From assembly GCA_031276615.1 (NCBI GenBank), contig JAISND010000233.1, positions 1 to 12,090 on the forward strand: 12,090 nucleotides of DNA. Reading direction: 5' to 3'. The position numbers were made by a program, and so were the translations under genes. Under the pieces are notes generated by a model. That model saw only the letters and a program-made list of their open reading frames with translations, searched no databases and was not told where the DNA came from. Shown in pieces: positions 1 to 6,677 of this stretch; the stretch's first letter is position 1, and every line of letters begins with the position of its first letter. Origin of the DNA: Treponema sp. (GTDB lineage: Bacteria > Spirochaetota > Spirochaetia > Treponematales > Breznakiellaceae).

Positions 1-495
1 CCAGTAGGTATCCAGTACCCGGAATTCCGCCAGACTTGGGTCGCGGCCAACGGAGGAAAAATAGTTTCCGCAGAAGGTGATGTCTTCGATTGACATGGCA
101 AGGCCGCAGCGCCGGGCCACGTTGGCGAATTCGGCTTCGGCTTCTCCGCGGCTGCCGGCCTTGGCCAGCGCGGCGATTTTTCCGAAGCCGGAGAGGACAG
201 GCACATCTTCGGGGATATTTTCTTCGTCTTCAAGACAAGGGGGAATCCGCAGTGACGCCTCACGGGAATCCATGGGGTTGATAAGGTAACGCTTTACCGC
301 TTCAAGGGCTTCTTCCGAAACCGGCGGATCTTCTCCTTCCAGCACATACACCCGGGCGCAGCGAATCCGGGGCCTCACTCCGGCGGCAAGTTCCGCGCAT
401 TGTTCCGCCGAATCGGCGCGCTGATCGTACTGGCCCGGAAGGTACTTTGCCGCGAAATACCGGTACTGCCCGCCGGCGGGAACAGCCTCGCCCAA
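1..495 (-). CDS. purL: Phosphoribosylformylglycinamidine synthase PurL, N-terminal part (partial; 3' end outside window)
   Basis: PurL converts FGAR to FGAM in de novo purine synthesis, using glutamine and ATP in the cytoplasm. The minus-strand frame is open from base 516 to base 1. It carries motifs of the large single-chain type III PurL: YLPGQYDQRADSAEQC near its start, then VYVLEGE, KRYLINPMDSREASL, and GRDPSLAEFRVLDTYW at the window edge, where SDHCRHTTF normally follows. A TGA at 519-517 closes the frame upstream and no in-frame ATG lies before the conserved block. I chose TTG at 495-493 because AGGA (504-501) sits 5 bases upstream of it. With this start the usual ~80-residue PurS-like N-terminus is missing, and neither other minus frame supplies it. 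Family assignment is secure. The start, and whether the gene is intact, is uncertain. Confidence 0.82.
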   Translation of the reverse strand, partial: MGEAVPAGGQYRYFAAKYLPGQYDQRADSAEQCAELAAGVRPRIRCARVYVLEGEDPPVSEEALEAVKRYLINPMDSREASLRIPPCLEDEENIPEDVPVLSGFGKIAALAKAGSRGEAEAEFANVARRCGLAMSIEDITFCGNYFSSVGRDPSLAEFRVLDTYW

Positions 496-534
496 AAAAA
501 TCCTGTCGCACTTCCATCACAGCAGTCTATCTGG

Positions 535-540
535 ATTTTA
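535..540 (-). promoter_or_regulatory. Candidate -10 box for purL
   Basis: On the minus strand TAAAAT (5 of 6 matches to TATAAT) lies about 40 bases before the proposed TTG start of purL, giving a leader of roughly 33 bases. No good -35 box is found 15-19 bases upstream; that stretch instead overlaps the palindrome at 546-562. Such an arrangement could mean a regulated promoter, but the call rests on one hexamer. Confidence 0.3.
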
Positions 541-545
541 GGGCC

Positions 546-562
546 CGGACAAGGACTGTCCG
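546..562. promoter_or_regulatory. Palindrome in the purL/aldolase divergent spacer, possible operator
   Basis: CGGACA, five bases, TGTCCG: a perfect 6-bp inverted repeat. It lies just upstream of the purL -10 candidate and 18 bases before the -35 box of the divergent aldolase promoter. The position suits a repressor site acting on one or both genes, but the binding protein is unknown and a short palindrome in GC-rich DNA can arise by chance. Confidence 0.35.
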
Positions 563-579
563 AAAAATCCGGCCCGGCG

Positions 580-608
580 TTGACAACGCCGAATTCGGGG
601 TTTATGCT
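580..608 (+). promoter_or_regulatory. Sigma70-type promoter of the transaldolase-family gene
   Basis: A perfect -35 box TTGACA (580-585) is followed by a 17-base spacer and the -10 box TATGCT (603-608). Transcription would be expected to start around 614-616, at the ATG at 616. No ribosome binding site is seen at a usual distance from that ATG, so the message may be leaderless. Confidence 0.65.
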
Positions 609-615
609 CAAAAGC

Positions 616-1296
616 ATGATAGAATTCATGCTGGACACCGCCAATATTGACGCCATTGGCAGGTGCATAGATGTTTTTCCCGTCAGCGGCGTAACCGGCA
701 ATCCCGGCATTCTGAAAGCCGAAGGGAAGATCGATTTTTTTCCCCATCTGAAAAAGATTCGGGAAATTATCGGCGTTGAGCGCTCACTGCATATTCAGGT
801 TACCGCCGTAGATTTTCAGGGCATTATCGAAGAGGCGGAAACGATTCTCCGCAGGATCGACGACCGGGTGTTTATCAAGATACCGGTTACCGAAGACGGC
901 CTTAAAGCCCTGGGCCGGCTGCATGAGCGGGGGGTGCGTATTACCGCCACCGCGATTTACACCCAGGCGCAGGCGCTCATGGCTGCCGCCTGCGGAGCGG
1001 ACTACCTTGCCCTGTATTACAACCGGATGAAAAACATGGATATTGACGCCGATCTTTCCATCAAAACGCTCCGGGCCGTTTTTGACCGCGAAGGGACGGC
1101 TTCGAAGATTCTGGCCGCCAGTTTCAGGGGCATTGGCCAGGTCAGCGCGGCCATTGCGGCAGGCGCCCGCGGAGTGACGGTTTCGCCGTCCCTGCTTCAT
1201 GACGCGCTTAGCCTCCCCGTGATACAGGCCGCGGTGAACGATTTTCGCAGGGACTGGATATCCGTTCAGGGTGATGTTTCGATTGCCTGCCTGTAA
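616..1296 (+). CDS. Transaldolase / fructose-6-phosphate aldolase family protein
   Basis: This is a 226-residue class I aldolase of the TalC/FSA family, forming a Schiff base on a lysine and acting on sugar phosphates in the cytoplasm (transaldolase step of the pentose phosphate pathway, or fructose-6-phosphate aldolase). The length fits the short FSA/TalC type. Visible motifs are FMLDTANID (residues 4-12), GVTGNP (25-30, where many relatives have GVTTNP or GVTSNP), FIKIPVT (86-92) with K88 the expected catalytic lysine, TATAIY (110-115), YYNRM (134-138) and ILAASFRG. I chose ATG 616 because MIEFMLDT matches the usual N-terminus of the family. ATG 604 lies inside the -10 box, and the frame upstream back to 400 is spacer and purL antisense. 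The gene stands alone and diverges from purL. The family is clear; whether transaldolase or FSA activity dominates cannot be read from sequence. Confidence 0.92.
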   Translation: MIEFMLDTANIDAIGRCIDVFPVSGVTGNPGILKAEGKIDFFPHLKKIREIIGVERSLHIQVTAVDFQGIIEEAETILRRIDDRVFIKIPVTEDGLKALGRLHERGVRITATAIYTQAQALMAAACGADYLALYYNRMKNMDIDADLSIKTLRAVFDREGTASKILAASFRGIGQVSAAIAAGARGVTVSPSLLHDALSLPVIQAAVNDFRRDWISVQGDVSIACL

Positions 1297-1399
1297 GCGC
1301 GGGGCATTGCCTTTACGCCTAACGATTTTATGTGCGTGACGAAGCAGAGTTGTTCAGAAACCGCTTTCCCTCCGGGAACAGGCCTTTGGGGAACTTTTA

Positions 1400-1438
1400 A
1401 AAGCTGAAGTTTTTAGAAGCAGCTTTAGTTGCAGTTTT
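1400..1438 (+). terminator. Candidate intrinsic terminator downstream of the aldolase gene
   Basis: Two alternative hairpins overlap here. AAAGCTG (1400-1406) pairs with CAGCTTT (1420-1426). Alternatively GCAGC (1419-1423) pairs with GTTGC (1428-1432) around a TTTA loop, followed by AG and TTTTCTT. The second has the shape of a short rho-independent terminator, about 125 bases after the stop codon. Stems are weak, so confidence is low. Confidence 0.35.
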
Positions 1439-1447
1439 CTTACCAAG

Positions 1448-1517
1448 GGAGAAAATCGTCTTGCCGTAATTGTTTCTGTTACAAAGAATTGGCGACGGAC
1501 TTTAGTCCGATTTCTCC
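1448..1517. repeat. AT-rich nested inverted repeat (about 70 bp)
   Basis: GGAGAAAATCG (1448-1458) is nearly the reverse complement of CGATTTCTCC (1508-1517), differing by one extra A. Inside are an AATTGTTT / AAAGAATT hairpin with one G-G mismatch, and CGGACT / AGTCCG (1496-1501 / 1504-1509), which overlaps the right arm. The segment is clearly more AT-rich than its neighbours. It holds no coding frame that I can support. It could be a short palindromic repeat, a remnant of a miniature element, or a terminator region shared by the convergent genes on both sides. Confidence 0.35.
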
Positions 1518-1565
1518 GGGACGCCGGCATCCTTTGAAAACGGCGCCTGTCACCATGCGGGGCCT

Positions 1566-2525
1566 TCAGCCGAGCAGCCTTGCCAGTTTCGCTTCCTCCC
1601 CGGCGGAAAGAACTCCGGGAAGGATAAGGGGCTGTTCCGAAACCGGGGGCAGGAGGAAGCCTTCTTCCAGAAAAGCGCGAAACAGCGCTTCCCAGGCGCC
1701 GGGCGGAACCCCGCCGGATTCGGCGCCGGCCGTTTTCCCGCCCGCGCCGCGGTCATGGCTCAGATAGATCCCCCGGCGCCGCCAGGGGCAGCCCTTTTGG
1801 GCCAAAGCCCTGTCGATTTTGGGAAAACGCGGATTCCCCCTCAGCGGCGCGGCGGCGGCAAGATCGTAGATGCCCCTGGCCGCGGCCGCAAGAAAAACCG
1901 GCGAAAACGTATCCTGCGGCGGAAACGCGCCCGCGCTTGCAAGGGCGGGATCAAGGGCAAGAACGCAAAGGCCCCGCGGCAGCGCACCGGCGGCGGACCA
2001 GCCCTGAATCCCCGGCAAAACGGGTATCAGAAGCGGCGCGTCCGCCGGTACGGCCAGCGGCGCGCGCGGATCGAGGAAAGGCCGCCAGAGGCAGGCCCGG
2101 GGAGGAGAAGAGGCCGCGCCGGCCTCCGCACGGGAACCGGCGCCGAATGCCGGGTCTCCGGGTTTTCCGTCAAAGGCGCCGCCGCACAGCCCGAGCGCCG
2201 TCCGGAACGAAGTTTCGTCCGCGTAGACCCTGAAAACCCGGCCGGAGAAAAGCCGCGACAGGGCCCTGACAAAACGCCGTTCCAGCGGGTGGGGAAGGGG
2301 GCTGAAAAGTCCCCGGCTGGCGGAATTTTTCAGTTCCCGCAGCATGGCCGGCGGGGTATGCCCCAAAACCGCCGCGCCGCCGTTCTGCCAGAGGTCAAGC
2401 AGACGCTTCCCGCCTTCCGTGTAAAGGCGGAAATCCCGCGCGCGCAGGACAGGGGGCACAAGACCCAGCAGGGGAAACACGGTATCGCCGTTCATCACTC
2501 CGGCGGTTTGTCGCGTTTCACTCAT
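1566..2525 (-). CDS. Degenerate class III aminotransferase-like protein, probably not a PLP enzyme
   Basis: This 319-residue protein resembles fold-type I class III aminotransferases but is about 100 residues shorter. Residues 30-95 follow the family N-terminus: LYTEGGKRLLDLWQNGG then LGHTPPAMLREL. The usual SGTEAN phosphate-binding motif is replaced by ADETSFRTAL (102-111). The stretch VLALDPALASAGAF (188-201) followed by TFSPVFLAAAARGIYDL (206-222) aligns with the lysine loop and the NPLACAAALAVL helix, with proline where the PLP lysine should be; no lysine occurs between residues 122 and 235. The catalytic core is therefore lost while the frame stays intact. ATG 2525 is well placed: GGAGG lies 4 bases upstream, and the gene begins 11 bases after the pcrA stop, so the two are probably cotranscribed. 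The role is unknown; it may be a structural or regulatory relic. The homology is remote, and judged by eye. Confidence 0.75.
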   Translation of the reverse strand: MSETRQTAGVMNGDTVFPLLGLVPPVLRARDFRLYTEGGKRLLDLWQNGGAAVLGHTPPAMLRELKNSASRGLFSPLPHPLERRFVRALSRLFSGRVFRVYADETSFRTALGLCGGAFDGKPGDPAFGAGSRAEAGAASSPPRACLWRPFLDPRAPLAVPADAPLLIPVLPGIQGWSAAGALPRGLCVLALDPALASAGAFPPQDTFSPVFLAAAARGIYDLAAAAPLRGNPRFPKIDRALAQKGCPWRRRGIYLSHDRGAGGKTAGAESGGVPPGAWEALFRAFLEEGFLLPPVSEQPLILPGVLSAGEEAKLARLLG

Positions 2526-2536
2526 AAAACCTCCGC

Positions 2537-4924
2537 TTAGTCATCCTTGCCTATTTTTGTAAACCGGGATCCCTGCTGTTCGCCGAGAAAAAGCAGTTCC
2601 TTTCCTGTTTCAAAATACACCCGGACCACCGGCCCGTCCTCACTGTCCCGCACCTCCGTTACCGCGCCGTAGCCGTAATCGTCATGGAAAAGCCTGTCCC
2701 CCCGCCGCCACGACCCGGTATCGTTATGCGCATCAAATCCGCCGTTGTACGCGTCATTGCCGCGGGGGGTGTTGCCGTAAACACCCTTCCCCTGCTCCGG
2801 GGCATGGGCCCTTCGCGCCGCGGCCCCGGTTCCCGCCGCGCCGAAACCGTAGGGCGTTTCCCCAATGATCCTCAGGGAACTTTTATCGATCTCCCTGAGA
2901 AAAAGGGAAGGTTCCACAGGCAGGGTACGGCCGAACATGCGGCGCACTGCGCAGGAAGTAAGGTAAAGTTCGTCCATGGCGCGGGTAGCGCCCACATAAA
3001 AGAGCCGCCGTTCTTCCTCCAGTTCCTCGTTCTTCTTGTCTTCCCGCGGAAAAATTCCCTGTTCAAGGCCGGTCATAATAACCTTCCGGAATTCCAGCCC
3101 CTTGGTGTTGTGAAAGGTGATAAGCGTAACGGCATTGCTGCGTTCCTCCGCGGTTTCGGCCTGATCCTCAAGGGAACGATCCAGCTCGATGTGTTCGAGA
3201 AATTCCAGCAGGCCCCCGCGGGTGGGAGCGTAAAGGCTTGCGGCGTTTGCAAGCTCCTGAAGGTTGTTGAGCCGCTGATTCCCCGACACCTCGTCCTGCG
3301 TCTGATGGTAGGCGGCGATGCCCGAACTGCGCATCAGGCAAACCACACAGACCGAAAGACCTTCACCGGAAACAAGCTCCTCCCGGTTTTTGGCGCGTTT
3401 CCTGTTTGCCTTCCCGGCGGGAACCGCGGCCGGAACTTTCGCCGGCGGCGCGGCAGCTTCGTCACCGGCCCCATCGCCGGAATCGAAGGCGTCATTCGGA
3501 AAAGGATCCTCTTCAAGAAGCGCGCGCCCTTCTTCCATTACCTTGAGAAAAGATTCTACGCCGGCTTTTGCCCTGGACGAAAGTTCGGGGGAAAGGGCGC
3601 GGGCGGCTTCGGCAAGATCCGACGCCTCCGCTCCTTCTTCGATGATTCTGTCCACCGTCACGGAACCCACGCCGCGGGCAGGCTTGTTCACCACCCTGCG
3701 GAAGGCAACTTCGTCGCGCGGGTTTACCAGAAAGGAAAGCAGGGCAAGGGCGTCCTTGATCTCCTCCCGCTCGTAAAACTTGAGGGAACCCACCACGCGG
3801 TAGGGTATGCCCCGGCGGAGCAATTCCGTCTCAAAGCCCAGGGACTGCGCGTTGGTCCGGTAGAGTATCGCCCAGTCGGACCAGACTTTGCCCCGCTCCG
3901 CCGTCCTGGCCGCGTTTCCGACAAGCTGGGCGCAGAAAGCCGTTTCCTCGTCCTGATCCGGCAGAAAGGCAAGCACCGGGAGCTTTCCGCCGCCGCGTTC
4001 GGCGCGGAGGGTCTTGCCCAGACGCCCCCGGTTGCGGTCCACAACCGAGGAAGCCGCCCTGAGGATGGGCGCGGTGGAACGGTAATTCCGTTCCAGCCTG
4101 ATGATCTCCGTGCCGGGAAAACGGTCGGGGAATTCCAGAATGTTTTTCACCTCGGCGCCGCGGAAGCGGTAGATCGACTGATCGTCGTCGCCCACCACGC
4201 ATATATAGGTCTCCGGCCCGGCCAGTTCCTTGAGGAATTCAAACTGGGCCACGTTTGCATCCTGGTATTCGTCCACCATAATCACCTTAAAGCGGTCATG
4301 GAAGCGGCGGGCAATTTCGCTTTCTTTCCGGAGAATCTCCACGGGCTTCTTGATAAGATCGCCAAAGTCCACATTGCCGGTATGCGCCAGCCTTTCCTCG
4401 TACAGGGCGTAGATATCACGGAATTTTCTGCGGCTGTCGATGAGGGCAAGCTCCGCGTCATCGAAGGAAAGAAAATAGTCCTTTGCCCTGGAGATGTTAT
4501 GGGCAACCTGTTTTACCTCGGCCTTTGAAGAATCTTCCATGATGCCCGAAAGAAGGGAGACAGCGTCATCGTCATCGTAGATCACAAAGCCCGGATCGAG
4601 ACCGGCCGCTTTCCCGTTACGCCGCAGAAACCAGGCGCCAAAGGAGTGAAAAGTCCGCAGCATGGCGTCCCCGGCGCGCTCATCGATAAGCCGCGCCCTT
4701 TCGGCCATTTCCCGCGCCGCCTTGTTGGTAAAAGTTACCGCCAGGATGGAACGGGGATCCACGCCCTGTTCCCTGATGAGCCACGCTATTTTGGTGGTGA
4801 TCACCCTTGTCTTGCCGGAGCCGGCGCCCGCAAGGATCAGCAGGGGCTTGCCGGTGTGAAGCACCGCGCGCCGCTGCTCGGAATTGAGGAGTTCAAGGTA
4901 GGGGGGAAGCACGGTCAGGGCCAT
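2537..4924 (-). CDS. pcrA: ATP-dependent DNA helicase PcrA/UvrD (superfamily 1A)
   Basis: A 3'-5' DNA helicase for nucleotide excision repair, replication-fork clearing and transcription-linked repair. The 795 residues show all SF1A motifs in order: Q motif LNSEQRRAV (13-21), Walker A GAGSGKT (33-39), VTFTNKAAREM (63-73), TFHSFG (91-96), Walker B VDEYQD (217-222), VVGDDDQSIYRFRGA (243-257), ERNYRST (278-284), TFHNTKGLEF (603-612) and EEERRLFYVGATRAMDELYLT. The C-terminus (about 730-780; GDRLFHDDYGYGAVTEV, then FETGKELLFL) matches the Tudor-like RNA-polymerase-binding domain of PcrA/UvrD. A Pro/Ala-rich stretch with a basic end (about 476-516) interrupts the 2B region. It is first in an operon with the aminotransferase-like gene. 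No Shine-Dalgarno precedes ATG 4924, although TAATAT lies 6 bases upstream of it. pcrA is preferred over uvrD because of spirochete usage; the two are orthologous. Confidence 0.95.
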   Translation of the reverse strand: MALTVLPPYLELLNSEQRRAVLHTGKPLLILAGAGSGKTRVITTKIAWLIREQGVDPRSILAVTFTNKAAREMAERARLIDERAGDAMLRTFHSFGAWFLRRNGKAAGLDPGFVIYDDDDAVSLLSGIMEDSSKAEVKQVAHNISRAKDYFLSFDDAELALIDSRRKFRDIYALYEERLAHTGNVDFGDLIKKPVEILRKESEIARRFHDRFKVIMVDEYQDANVAQFEFLKELAGPETYICVVGDDDQSIYRFRGAEVKNILEFPDRFPGTEIIRLERNYRSTAPILRAASSVVDRNRGRLGKTLRAERGGGKLPVLAFLPDQDEETAFCAQLVGNAARTAERGKVWSDWAILYRTNAQSLGFETELLRRGIPYRVVGSLKFYEREEIKDALALLSFLVNPRDEVAFRRVVNKPARGVGSVTVDRIIEEGAEASDLAEAARALSPELSSRAKAGVESFLKVMEEGRALLEEDPFPNDAFDSGDGAGDEAAAPPAKVPAAVPAGKANRKRAKNREELVSGEGLSVCVVCLMRSSGIAAYHQTQDEVSGNQRLNNLQELANAASLYAPTRGGLLEFLEHIELDRSLEDQAETAEERSNAVTLITFHNTKGLEFRKVIMTGLEQGIFPREDKKNEELEEERRLFYVGATRAMDELYLTSCAVRRMFGRTLPVEPSLFLREIDKSSLRIIGETPYGFGAAGTGAAARRAHAPEQGKGVYGNTPRGNDAYNGGFDAHNDTGSWRRGDRLFHDDYGYGAVTEVRDSEDGPVVRVYFETGKELLFLGEQQGSRFTKIGKDD

Positions 4925-4930
4925 GCGTAT

Positions 4931-4936
4931 ATATTA
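4931..4936 (-). promoter_or_regulatory. Candidate -10 box directly upstream of pcrA
   Basis: On the minus strand TAATAT is followed by six bases and then the pcrA ATG. Transcription from it would begin at or next to the start codon, giving a leaderless mRNA, as proposed for the aldolase gene at 616. The -35 region is weak, and the AT-rich run could also be chance within a 60-base divergent spacer. Confidence 0.35.
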
Positions 4937-4984
4937 ACCATTCGCGGGCTTTGGTGATAGTATTTGCGCAGGGCGGAGGCGGAA

Positions 4985-6652
4985 ATGAAAGCGCGGAGGG
5001 TACAGATTGTCTACAACGCGAAAGCATATATCGCCCGGGGAGAATTCCGTGAGGCCCTGAGGATCGAAGACGGCAGGATAATCCGGACAGGTTCGGGCCG
5101 GGAACTGCTCGACGCGGCCCCGGCGGGCGCGGAAAAACTGGACGCGCAGGGCTGCCTGGTACTGCCCGCCTTCCACGACAGCCACCTTCATCTTCGCTGG
5201 CTGGGTCAGCGCGCGGGAATGATCGAATGCGCCGGCGCCTCGTCCGTGGAAGAAATCATCCGGCGGGGACGCGATCTTGTCGCGCGCCTCAAGCCCCCGG
5301 CCGGAACATGGATTCAGGGCGCGGGCGTAAATCCGGATCTTTTTACCGGGGAAAAACGCGATCCTTCCCGGGACGATCTTGACCGCGTTTCCGGGGAACA
5401 CCCGCTGATCCTCAGCCGCCACTGCGGCCACACCATTTACTGCAATTCCCCTGCCCTCAAAACCGCGGGCATCTCCGAATCCGCGCCGGAGATGGAAGGC
5501 GGAACCATCGAAAAGGACGAACTCGGCCGTCCCACCGGCGTGCTGCGGGAAAACGCCAACGCCCTGATCCGCGACCGCATTCCGCCTCCCGGCAAAGCCG
5601 AGGCCCTTTCCTGCGTCAGGCTTGCCGCGGAAAAGGCCCTCTCCCTGGGCATTACCGCCGCGGGCAGCTACGACACCCTCAGCCCCGATCCTGACGAAAC
5701 CGCCGGTGTCTACCGGGCCCTTTGCGGCGGCGGCAGGCGGATCCGCGTAACCATGCAGTGTGGCATTTCGGGCAGGGAAGACATTCTGGACGCCTGCCTT
5801 GGCCGCGGCCTGGTCACGGGAAAGATTCTTTACGAAGAACCCGCGGCAGGGCCGCTTCTTAAAATGGGCCCCATAAAACTCTTCATCGACGGAACCCTTG
5901 GGAGCCATACCGCCTGGATGCGGCGGCCCTACCGCGACAGGGGCGAAACGTCTGGCTTCCCCGTGCTGGACCTGGAATCCCTCGAAGGGTTTATCCGAAA
6001 GGCGGACGCCGGAAAACTGCAGACCCTGGTGCACGCCATTGGCGACGCCGGAATGGATGCGGTGATTACTGCCTTTGAAAAGATCGCCGGAGGGCTTCCC
6101 GGACCGGAACGCAATCCCCTGCGTCACGGAATCATTCACTGCCAGATAACCGATCCCGAACTCCTGGAGCGGATGGCGCGGGGACGCATCCTTGCCCTGG
6201 TGCAGCCCGTATTCCTTGCGGAGGACATGTACATACTGGAAAAACGGGTTGGGCCTGAACTGGCCGCGACTTCCTATGCCTGGGGCGCCATGAACAGGCT
6301 GGGCGTAGCGGTGAGCTACGGAACCGACGCGCCCGTGAGCGATCTCAATCCCCTTCTCAACATAAGCTGGGCGGTACTGCGGCAAAATCCGGCGGATGGC
6401 TTTCCCGAAGGCGGCTTTTATCCCGCCGAGCGGGTAGACCTGGCGGACGCCATAGACGCCTATACCGCGGGTTCGGCCTGGCCGGGTTTTGACGAACAGC
6501 GCCTGGGCAGGATCAGGCCCGGCTTCCTTGCCGACCTTGTCTTTATCGACCGGGATCTTTTCTCGATACCGGCCCGGGACATCCACAGGGCCCGGGTGAT
6601 TCGCACCATGCTTGCCGGGGAAACGGTGTGGGAGGGGCCGGGTTCCGGCTGA
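4985..6652 (+). CDS. YtcJ-type metal-dependent amidohydrolase
   Basis: A 555-residue amidohydrolase-superfamily protein of the YtcJ/NfdA type (N-substituted formamide deformylase-like), probably hydrolysing an amide or formamide in the cytoplasm; the substrate cannot be read. Metal-site motifs are present: HDSHLHL (64-70, with HxH at 67/69), IKLFIDGTLGSHTAWM (267-282, K268 a candidate bridging lysine), HAIGDAGMD (320-328), HGIIHCQ (351-357) and SYGTDAPVSDLNPL (414-427, D418 the expected catalytic aspartate). GRIRPGFLADLVFID is the usual C-terminal beta-sandwich closure. ATG 4985 is chosen because GGAGG (4975-4979) precedes it by five bases; an upstream in-frame TTG at 4964 has no such site. 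The gene diverges from pcrA across 60 bases and converges with rimO, so it is probably transcribed alone. Confidence 0.92.
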   Translation: MKARRVQIVYNAKAYIARGEFREALRIEDGRIIRTGSGRELLDAAPAGAEKLDAQGCLVLPAFHDSHLHLRWLGQRAGMIECAGASSVEEIIRRGRDLVARLKPPAGTWIQGAGVNPDLFTGEKRDPSRDDLDRVSGEHPLILSRHCGHTIYCNSPALKTAGISESAPEMEGGTIEKDELGRPTGVLRENANALIRDRIPPPGKAEALSCVRLAAEKALSLGITAAGSYDTLSPDPDETAGVYRALCGGGRRIRVTMQCGISGREDILDACLGRGLVTGKILYEEPAAGPLLKMGPIKLFIDGTLGSHTAWMRRPYRDRGETSGFPVLDLESLEGFIRKADAGKLQTLVHAIGDAGMDAVITAFEKIAGGLPGPERNPLRHGIIHCQITDPELLERMARGRILALVQPVFLAEDMYILEKRVGPELAATSYAWGAMNRLGVAVSYGTDAPVSDLNPLLNISWAVLRQNPADGFPEGGFYPAERVDLADAIDAYTAGSAWPGFDEQRLGRIRPGFLADLVFIDRDLFSIPARDIHRARVIRTMLAGETVWEGPGSG

Positions 6653-6659
6653 TCGGCCC
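6635..6659. terminator. GC-rich hairpin between convergent amidohydrolase and rimO genes
   Basis: GGGCCG (6635-6640) pairs with CGGCCC (6654-6659) across the amidohydrolase stop codon, just before the rimO stop. No T-run follows on either strand, so it is at best a transcription-slowing hairpin serving both converging genes. It may simply reflect the local GC content. Confidence 0.2.
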
Positions 6660-6677
6660 GGCAGCGCGGTTCCCGTA

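Noticed and set aside
77..289. Short plus-strand frame at the left edge
   Set aside because: It is antisense to the PurL frame, which shows clear family motifs.
400..615. Upstream extension of the aldolase frame back to 400
   Set aside because: The extra 72 residues would overlap purL and the aldolase promoter and do not fit the family, whose N-terminus matches MIEFMLDT at 616.
1755..2540. Plus-strand Arg/Lys-rich frame opposite the aminotransferase-like gene
   Set aside because: Composition is that of a GC-rich shadow frame, whereas the minus-strand gene has a strong ribosome site, operon spacing and fold-type I resemblance.
2684..4528. A 614-codon open frame on the plus strand, antisense to pcrA
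   Set aside because: It lies wholly within the pcrA coding region, has no ribosome site or recognisable domain, and long antisense frames are expected in GC-rich coding DNA with strong third-position bias. PcrA motifs on the minus strand are unmistakable.
4964..4984. TTG start seven codons upstream for the amidohydrolase
   Set aside because: GGAGG at 4975-4979 is correctly spaced for ATG 4985, and it would lie inside the coding region if TTG were used.
4934..6586. A 550-codon open frame on the minus strand, antisense to the amidohydrolase
   Set aside because: Same reason: it mirrors a gene with all YtcJ motifs on the plus strand and shows no domain of its own.
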